Assembly: GCA_012841485.1 (NCBI GenBank)
Contig: DUUU01000302.1
Location: forward strand, 1-7,009
Source: Armatimonadota bacterium
Lineage (GTDB): Bacteria; Armatimonadota; JAAZEB01
Reading direction: 5' to 3'
Length of the DNA stretch: 7,009 nt
Positions 1 to 5,766 of this stretch are shown one piece after another; within the stretch, counting starts at the first letter, position 1; every line of letters starts with the position of its first letter. Both the position numbers and the translations under genes were made by a program. The notes under the pieces were generated by a model that was given only the letters and a program-made list of their open reading frames with translations, was not told the DNA's origin and did not search any database.

Positions 1-2
1 CC

Positions 3-287
3 ATCGCCGAGGGCCAGGCCGCGTCGCTTGAGGACGTAACGCAGTGGACGGCGCGCTGGCGCGGGGCCAATCGCACGGCATACGAGGCGGATGGCGATCC
101 GGCGCTGACTGTGGATCCGACATTTACCAAGCGCGGGGGAATCAACTACGCCTTCGATCCGAAGCTGATTACCGACACGCGTTGGGTGCGCTTTGCGCAG
201 GGCGAGCCGATGCACCAGCTCCCGGCGCTGCCCCGACTGCCGATGTGTCCGGATCTGATCTACTTCGGCGAGCGCCCGGTCCGGTAA
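3..287 (+). CDS. 3' end of an unrecognised gene (C-terminal 94 residues)
   Basis: An open frame enters from the left edge and ends at a TAA at 285-287, leaving the last 94 codons of a longer gene. The visible part is soluble-looking, with no membrane segment, and is rich in Trp, Arg, Pro and Asp. It contains VTQWTARWRGANRTAYEADG, later GGINYAFDPKL, then a proline- and leucine-rich tail ending in YFGERPVR. I do not recognise a family. The frame is preferred over the overlapping one at 44-388 because its composition is balanced and protein-like, whereas the other reads as a Gly/Arg/Ala-rich shadow. The 443-bp gap to the next start argues against tight coupling with the downstream genes. Being only a C-terminus, it could belong to many kinds of protein. 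Confidence 0.6.
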   Translation: MAEGQAASLEDVTQWTARWRGANRTAYEADGDPALTVDPTFTKRGGINYAFDPKLITDTRWVRFAQGEPMHQLPALPRLPMCPDLIYFGERPVR

Positions 288-730
288 CAAGCCGCCAAGG
301 GCGCGAGGTGATTGAGGAGGGGCGTCAACCGATATCCGGGCGAGAACGCGCTCGCGGGGCGGGCTACGTCGCAGGTCTGTGGCGGTAGAGCGCGAGGAGC
401 GGGCCGGAACCGGGGCGAGGGCAAGCGGGTATGGAACGGAAGCACGCCGATGCGTTCGCCGTAAAGCCTCGGGCATGGCGGTTTAGCGTCCGGCGGGCGA
501 ACGATGGCTGCCTGGCGCTGTTGGTGGGCCGCCAACAGCGTCGGGGGAGGGTCAGGCGCGTATCTCTGGGCCGCGAGGGCTTCAAGGAACGCGCGTGAAG
601 ATGCAAGTGAACGCTCATGAAGGGGCATGGCAGTTTCTCTGGCACTGGAAGAGGGCGTTTTGACCGCGCTCTTGGGTCTGAACCCGTTGGCGGCCATTGG
701 GGCTGTTCCGTCCGGAACGGGGGTAGGGGA
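288..730. other. Intergenic region without a convincing gene
   Basis: This 443-bp stretch separates the partial upstream gene from the large propeller gene. I see no well-supported coding region. A 55-codon frame at 431-598 (+) is very arginine-rich, lacks a good ribosome binding site and matches nothing I know. Reverse-strand frames here have low-complexity Pro/Arg/Ala composition. A TTGACC at 660-665 resembles a -35 box, but no -10-like hexamer lies 15-18 bp downstream, so I call no promoter. No hairpin followed by a T-tract marks a terminator for the upstream gene. The one clear structure is the inverted repeat at 511-545. The region probably contains the promoter and 5' leader of the downstream pair, but their positions cannot be read directly. 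Confidence 0.5.
511..545. other. Strong stem-loop (14-bp arms, 7-nt loop)
   Basis: The left arm CCTGGCGCTGTTGG (511-524) pairs with the right arm CCAACAGCGTCGGG (532-545) across the loop TGGGCCG. Twelve pairs are Watson-Crick and two are G-U; the inner nine pairs are uninterrupted and perfect. No T-tract follows on the + strand and no A-tract precedes it, so it is not a canonical intrinsic terminator in either direction. It could be a structured element in the 5' leader of the gene starting at 731, part of a small RNA, or a binding site for a dimeric protein. The pairing is seen directly; the role is unknown. Confidence 0.5.
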
Positions 731-3700
731 ATGAGGGTGATAGCAGGCAGGTTGTTGCTTCTGGCGGTGGCCTTGGCGGTCGTCGTGGGGCCATCGCGCG
801 CACCGGTGGAGGCGGAGTCGTATGACTACACCCCCAAGACGCGCCAGGTGAAGGCGTGTATCCTGCTCCTCGACTCCTTCAAGGTAGGCGGGCAGCCGGA
901 AAACCCCGACCCGCACGTCTTCTACTTGCTGGATTCCGAGGCGAAGGGTACGGCAAAGGGCCTAAAGCCGCGCGACTGGGAGATCGTCAATCCCCTCGCG
1001 CCGCGGGTCGTCACGCCGGATATCAAGGCGCGGTGGGATGTCATCGACCCCAGCGTGGCCTCGCGGCCGGATTTCCAGATCGATAGCCCGGTGACGAAGG
1101 AGATGGCCTGCTATTGGGAAGTGCCCCTCTCCAGCACTCCCCTGGAGGACCTGCTCCAGTTCGACCTGATCGCCGTGATGACCCACGCCCAGGGTGGCTT
1201 CAGCCCGGAAGATAGTGCCAAGCTGCGCCGGCTCGTGGACCTCGGTGTGACCGTCTGGTTCGATGACTGCTCCGGTGCTCGGATCGATCCAAACCGACCC
1301 TTCTTTATCCGCGACTTCAATTTTGATTCCGATAAGAAGCCGGCGACCACGCCGGACCCCACCATGGTACCCGCGGATCGCTTCCACCCGTTGCTCAACA
1401 CCCCCTACGCGCTCGCCACGCAGGATCTGGAGCAACTGGGCGATAAGGGCACCGATCATTTCACGTGCCGCATCACTGATCTTGCCGGGGACGGGCCTCC
1501 CAGCCCCTTGCTGGCGCCTATCGTCAACAGCAACGGCGACTTCGGAGATGGCTTCACCTACCCGGTGATCGCGGGGGGCCGCTATGGCGACGGCGTCGTG
1601 TTGGTTACCTCCGGCGATATCGCCTGTGCGATCAATGACCGGTTCAGCGTCGGTTCGGACCCGTCCGGGGAGAACTCCGGGGCGTTTTGCGGCGACCTGC
1701 CTGAAGACTGGGACGAGAACGCGCAGAACCGCCTGGAGAGCAACATGAAGTTCGCCTTCAACGTCCTCAACTGGACGGCGGGCGAATCGAATTACCGCAA
1801 GGGCCCTCACCGGGCGGCCTATACGCGCGACGAGGTCTCTCCCGGACTCGATACGGTCTGGAAGGTGCCTTTTGGGGAGAGCGTGCGCCTGCTGGCACCT
1901 CCGGTTGTGTGGCGCGACTTCGCCTTCTTCAGCATCGCAGAGGACCAGGGGGGCGCCCCGGCAAGCCGCGTCTTCGCGGTCGATATGCGCCCCTACGAGG
2001 ATCGCGATGGCCGAGATGATAGCGGCAACCCGCGAGACGGCGTGGGCAACCCAAACGATGGGATAGAAGGCGGCTGGATCGACGCGGGCGGCACGCCGAT
2101 TGTCGACCTCACGCCGGAAAGCCCCTACGATGTGATCTGGCGTTACGACTTGCCTGGCACCCTCGCCTCGGAGCCCTACGTGACCACGGTGGTGGTGAAC
2201 CAGCGGCCGGTGGATGTGCTCTTCTTCACCACTCAGGACGGGCTGCTCCATGCCCTGCGTGCGATGCCGACCGTCCCCAACGCGGACGGTGAGCCGGTGT
2301 TGGCCGATGCCACGGCAGAACTTCCGGGTTACCCGATGACGATCGCCACCGCCCCCACCCGGATCTCCGCGCCGGTTGTGAGCAGGGAGCATGTCTACGT
2401 TGTCTCCACCGAAGCGGGCCATTACTATCTGAACGTGGTGGTAGCCTCTACCGGTATCGGCAAGTACAAGGTGCCCGTCGGCACGGCGCCTGCCCCGGAT
2501 CAGAGCACTCTCACCGCGCCGGCCGTGGTGCTGATGGGGAACGAGGAGACGGGGAGCACGACTGAGATCGCCTATGCCCCCTTGCCGACGGGCGAGCTGG
2601 CGGCGCTGGCCACCTACACCTACGGCGAATGGGCGCAGCGCCTCTCGAACGATCCGTCGCGATTCCAGCTGCAGCACGCCTGGAAACGAGACCCCTTGTG
2701 GAGCCCGCCCGACCAGGTCCCCTCGACAACGTTGAAGGTGACCGTGCTCGATACGGAAGGTAATCCTGTCGGGCCCACCAATCCCAACCCGAGCAACCGA
2801 TGGGCCTATCAGGTTGATGACGTGGGCGTGGACCGCGTGATCCAGGTGCGCCGGGCGAGCCCCTTGTCGTCGCTCCCCGAGGGCTTCCGGGTGATCGTCG
2901 AGTACGAGATCGATCCCCTCCGGGCCGGCGGTATGCGCACGCCCTGGACGGTGGTGCCGGGCTATTCGCCCATAGGCTCCACGACGCCTCCCGTGCTGTC
3001 GAGCGCCGCGGTGGCCAGCAACGACTCCGTCGTCTATGGCTCGGCGAACGGCTTCGTGCAGATGCTCGCCGAGCGTGGCACCGCGAATGCCAACGGGCTC
3101 CTCTGGCGGTGCAACGTCAATGACTATGTGGCGGCCGGCACCGATGCCAACGGCTTCCCAACGTTCAGGCGCAGCTCCTTCACCTCGGCGGTGGATGGCA
3201 CGACTTACGAGGAGATCACCTGGATCCCGGCCTGGTGGGATCCCGACCGCGGCTGGATCCCCCTGGCGCCCGCGGTGACCGACGACATGGTCTATATCGC
3301 CATGAACCGCTACGCGCTGAAGGTGAACGGGATGGAGTTGACCACCGACTTCCATCTCGGCCTCCTGGAAGGCGCCGTCTTTGCCTTTGACCGCTGGGGA
3401 TCCCTGGAGGTGGACCTGGGCGATGTCACGGGCGCGAACCTCTCGCAGTTGACGCTGATAACGCATCTGGCAGAGGTGGGGGGCACCGGAGGGTGGATTG
3501 CCTCGACCCAGACGCACTGGGGAGCGGATCCCAACTCCTATTGGCGGCTGAAGACGCACTCGGTTGGCGGCCGGACCTACGCGCGCGTCATCTTCGACCG
3601 CTTCCCGGACACCATGTCACTGGCCTCTGGCCTGTGGTATGATGATGGCGACGCGGATGCCCTCCCGAACAACCCCTGCTCGCCCATCTGGGTGGATCCG

Positions 3701-5746
3701 GACGGTCTCGGCACGGGTGTCGCGCCTCAGCCGTTCACGATCAACGGTAAGAAGCTCTCCAACCTGGCCTGGCGCTATCCCGACCCGGAGTGGCATGGCA
3801 TGCCACCCGCCGAGGGTGCCGGCGCGCGGGCGGAGCGCGCGCTCTGGCTTCAGGGCGTGGTCTCTTCCCCCACGGTCTCCGGCGGCGTTGTCTACGTGGG
3901 CACGGGGGATGGCCGCCTCTTCGCCCTGGACGCGGACCCGCGCGAGGCCTCCCGCAGTGCCGATTCCCTCCTGGTGGATGATGGGATCGCGGACACCGCT
4001 GCGGCTGAATGGCTGCGCGAGGACCGCGTGCTGCCGCGGACGTGGACTGCAAAGGTGGAACCGGGCTCCTTCCGCGTGCCGCCCGACCTAGTGGGCGTGT
4101 GGCCCGATGCCGACCCGCAAGGCGCACCCGCCGTCGGTGGCCGGCCACTGATCTATGGCGGCGCGACGGCCACCTCGGCGATGCTCCTCCTGGGGCGCAA
4201 CGAGGTGCAGCCCGATGGAACATTCCGCGGCAGCACGGTGTATGCGCTGTCGCGACCCGTCTACACCGTCGCGGATGCCAAGCGGATGCTGGAGATCGAT
4301 GGCGAAGGCCGGGTCCTCTCCGGGATGGCGGAGGCGCGCGGCGACACCGCAGAGCGCGCGCTGAACCACCCCGCGGCAGGTTGCATCGCCGGGCATTTCT
4401 CAGTCGATGGCCAGGCAACCCTTTTCGCGGATACCGGCAACCACCGCGTTGTGGCGGTCGACCGAGCCGGCGAGATCCTCTGGGAAGTCAAGGAGGTCTA
4501 CGACTTCGCGAATCTGCTCCCGCAGGGCGAGTATGAGGTGGTGAACGAACTCCGCACTCCCCTGGTGCCGTTCACCGATCTCAACCACGACGGCCAGCCA
4601 GACCTCTTCACCGCCACCGGCCCGGTGCGCGTCTCGAAGCTGCGTACGCCGACGGATGCGCGCTCCAGGGAGACGTATGAAACAGATGCGGATGGCTCGC
4701 GGATCAAGGTGTGGCACACCCTGATCGCCGACGCGGGAAACTACCGCGTGATGGAGATTGTGGATAAGTGGATCTGGAATCCAACGGCGCAGCGCTGGGA
4801 TCGCCTCCGGCGCGCCGATCCCGCGCATGGCAATCCCTATTGGTATCACGTGGTGGTGTGGGCCTCGCAGACGCGGGCGCGGCACCAGGATGCTTCCGGC
4901 CAGTGGCAGATGGGGCAGAACTACCGCTATACCAGCGCCCAGGTGGTGGAATACGCTCAGGGGTACGCGCGCCGTGTGCTTTGCACCGTCTCCAACTACG
5001 CGCTCTACCGGGCGGGAGGCAGGCGCCATCAGCGAGTGGGCGCGTCTCTGGTGATGCTGGCGCCCAATCCTGCCGCGACCGGTGCCGACGTGGGCAAAGC
5101 CTACATCGTGGATGACCCCAAGGGGACGCCTGGCTACGTGTGCGCGATCGGCAATGCCGCCGATCCCACGCGCCCGCGGTTCCTCAATGGGATGGGAACC
5201 ATCCAGCGCTACCTCTACGGGTGGACGGTGGCAACCGGGCCGGTGTGGCACTATGTCTACGCCGATAGCACCGGAATCTACGAGTGGCGCCCGGCTGCGG
5301 GAGAGCCGCTGCAGCTCCCGCTAGATAGCAACGGCCACCTGGACGCCACCTCACTCTATAGCCAGTTCTGGCGCGAGCATTACGAGAGATTCCTGTACGA
5401 TCCGGCGCATCCCGAGTGGCTACAGGGGGGCGACCCGCGTCAGTTCCAGCCCGGAGCGATCTCGATAGACCCCGCCGGGGGCTGGGTTGTGATCAACCGG
5501 GTGTTCGACCGGACGCTGTCTCAGGCACTACGCCAGCGGGGCCGGTGGGATGAGTCGCGACGGATCCAGGTCTTCAAGATAGCGAGTACGCCCTGGCCGG
5601 CGGGGGATTACGATGCGAGCGCGGCCCGTTTCGGATACAGAGCGAGTAGCATCCGGTGGCTCTTCGGGCCGCAGCTCCTCGATCTGCGCTATAGAGACTT
5701 GAAGGTCGATCTTGCTCAGCCGATGTATGCGGTGCGCTCGCGGTGA
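731..5746 (+). CDS. Giant secreted protein: DUF4159-like domain fused to PQQ-like beta-propeller and NHL-like repeats
   Basis: This 1671-residue protein is predicted to be exported. The ATG at 731 is chosen over the in-frame ATG at 617 because it gives a classic signal peptide: MRVIAGR, a hydrophobic core at about 8-20, and a likely cut after VEA (residue 28). The extra 38 residues from 617 are Gly/Arg-rich and have no Shine-Dalgarno. A G-rich stretch at 719-729 precedes 731. Residues about 40-348 resemble DUF4159 (a glutamine-amidotransferase-like fold): FDLIAVMTHAQGGFS at 144-158, VWFDDCSG ending at 182, FHPLL at 218-222, YGDGVVLVTSGD at 285-296, and FAFNVLNW at 341-348. Residues about 378-1190 carry eight blade-start motifs of the PQQ-like type: APPVV (389), SEPYV (480), SAPVV (546), TAPAV (595), TPPVL (752), LAPAV (845), SSPTV (1045) and GRPLI (about 1137). 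The clearest blade is GGVVYVGTGDGRLFALD at 1051-1067. NHL-like motifs occur at 1231-1251 and 1331-1343, separated by DLNHDGQPDLF (1283-1293). No C-terminal anchor is seen. No PQQ-binding or catalytic site is evident, so a binding or scaffold role is more likely than a dehydrogenase. Confidence 0.85.
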   Translation: MRVIAGRLLLLAVALAVVVGPSRAPVEAESYDYTPKTRQVKACILLLDSFKVGGQPENPDPHVFYLLDSEAKGTAKGLKPRDWEIVNPLAPRVVTPDIKARWDVIDPSVASRPDFQIDSPVTKEMACYWEVPLSSTPLEDLLQFDLIAVMTHAQGGFSPEDSAKLRRLVDLGVTVWFDDCSGARIDPNRPFFIRDFNFDSDKKPATTPDPTMVPADRFHPLLNTPYALATQDLEQLGDKGTDHFTCRITDLAGDGPPSPLLAPIVNSNGDFGDGFTYPVIAGGRYGDGVVLVTSGDIACAINDRFSVGSDPSGENSGAFCGDLPEDWDENAQNRLESNMKFAFNVLNWTAGESNYRKGPHRAAYTRDEVSPGLDTVWKVPFGESVRLLAPPVVWRDFAFFSIAEDQGGAPASRVFAVDMRPYEDRDGRDDSGNPRDGVGNPNDGIEGGWIDAGGTPIVDLTPESPYDVIWRYDLPGTLASEPYVTTVVVNQRPVDVLFFTTQDGLLHALRAMPTVPNADGEPVLADATAELPGYPMTIATAPTRISAPVVSREHVYVVSTEAGHYYLNVVVASTGIGKYKVPVGTAPAPDQSTLTAPAVVLMGNEETGSTTEIAYAPLPTGELAALATYTYGEWAQRLSNDPSRFQLQHAWKRDPLWSPPDQVPSTTLKVTVLDTEGNPVGPTNPNPSNRWAYQVDDVGVDRVIQVRRASPLSSLPEGFRVIVEYEIDPLRAGGMRTPWTVVPGYSPIGSTTPPVLSSAAVASNDSVVYGSANGFVQMLAERGTANANGLLWRCNVNDYVAAGTDANGFPTFRRSSFTSAVDGTTYEEITWIPAWWDPDRGWIPLAPAVTDDMVYIAMNRYALKVNGMELTTDFHLGLLEGAVFAFDRWGSLEVDLGDVTGANLSQLTLITHLAEVGGTGGWIASTQTHWGADPNSYWRLKTHSVGGRTYARVIFDRFPDTMSLASGLWYDDGDADALPNNPCSPIWVDPDGLGTGVAPQPFTINGKKLSNLAWRYPDPEWHGMPPAEGAGARAERALWLQGVVSSPTVSGGVVYVGTGDGRLFALDADPREASRSADSLLVDDGIADTAAAEWLREDRVLPRTWTAKVEPGSFRVPPDLVGVWPDADPQGAPAVGGRPLIYGGATATSAMLLLGRNEVQPDGTFRGSTVYALSRPVYTVADAKRMLEIDGEGRVLSGMAEARGDTAERALNHPAAGCIAGHFSVDGQATLFADTGNHRVVAVDRAGEILWEVKEVYDFANLLPQGEYEVVNELRTPLVPFTDLNHDGQPDLFTATGPVRVSKLRTPTDARSRETYETDADGSRIKVWHTLIADAGNYRVMEIVDKWIWNPTAQRWDRLRRADPAHGNPYWYHVVVWASQTRARHQDASGQWQMGQNYRYTSAQVVEYAQGYARRVLCTVSNYALYRAGGRRHQRVGASLVMLAPNPAATGADVGKAYIVDDPKGTPGYVCAIGNAADPTRPRFLNGMGTIQRYLYGWTVATGPVWHYVYADSTGIYEWRPAAGEPLQLPLDSNGHLDATSLYSQFWREHYERFLYDPAHPEWLQGGDPRQFQPGAISIDPAGGWVVINRVFDRTLSQALRQRGRWDESRRIQVFKIASTPWPAGDYDASAARFGYRASSIRWLFGPQLLDLRYRDLKVDLAQPMYAVRSR

Positions 5747-5752
5747 GAGCGT

Positions 5753-5758
5753 GGGAGG
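5753..5758 (+). promoter_or_regulatory. Shine-Dalgarno sequence for the calcium-loop gene
   Basis: GGGAGG lies 8 nt before the ATG at 5767, in the short gap after the TGA of the propeller gene (5744-5746). It is a near-perfect anti-16S match at ideal spacing and fixes the start of the downstream gene. A GTG immediately before the ATG is in frame but would sit only 5 nt from the motif. No room remains for a separate promoter, which supports co-transcription. Confidence 0.8.
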
Positions 5759-5766
5759 AAGTAGTG

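Noticed and set aside
311..320. GAGGAGG-like Shine-Dalgarno after the upstream gene
   Set aside because: No ATG, GTG or TTG start with a sustained open frame follows at suitable spacing.
340..355. GCGAG/CTCGC inverted repeat as a terminator for the upstream gene
   Set aside because: The stem is only 5 bp with a 6-nt loop and no T-tract follows.
431..598. Small + strand open frame of 55 codons in the gap
   Set aside because: G/C at third positions is high, but the product is very arginine-rich, no good ribosome binding site precedes the ATG, it contains the hairpin, and I recognise no family. Chance frames of this length are common in such DNA.
660..690. TTGACC as a sigma-70 -35 box
   Set aside because: No TATAAT-like hexamer occurs 15-18 bp downstream, so the match is probably chance.
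617..730. 38-codon N-terminal extension of the propeller gene from the ATG at 617
   Set aside because: It has no Shine-Dalgarno and would bury the signal peptide behind a Gly/Arg-rich segment; the ATG at 731 places the signal peptide at the N-terminus.
260..916. Reverse-strand open frame of 218 codons across the intergenic gap
   Set aside because: Its composition is low-complexity Pro/Arg/Ala, it overlaps the starts or ends of both neighbouring real genes, and it shows no known motif.
962..3559. Long reverse-strand open frame of 865 codons opposite the propeller gene
   Set aside because: It is antisense to a well-supported gene with signal peptide and propeller motifs. Its product is Arg/His/Gly-rich with no recognisable domain, as expected for stop-poor shadows in high-GC DNA.
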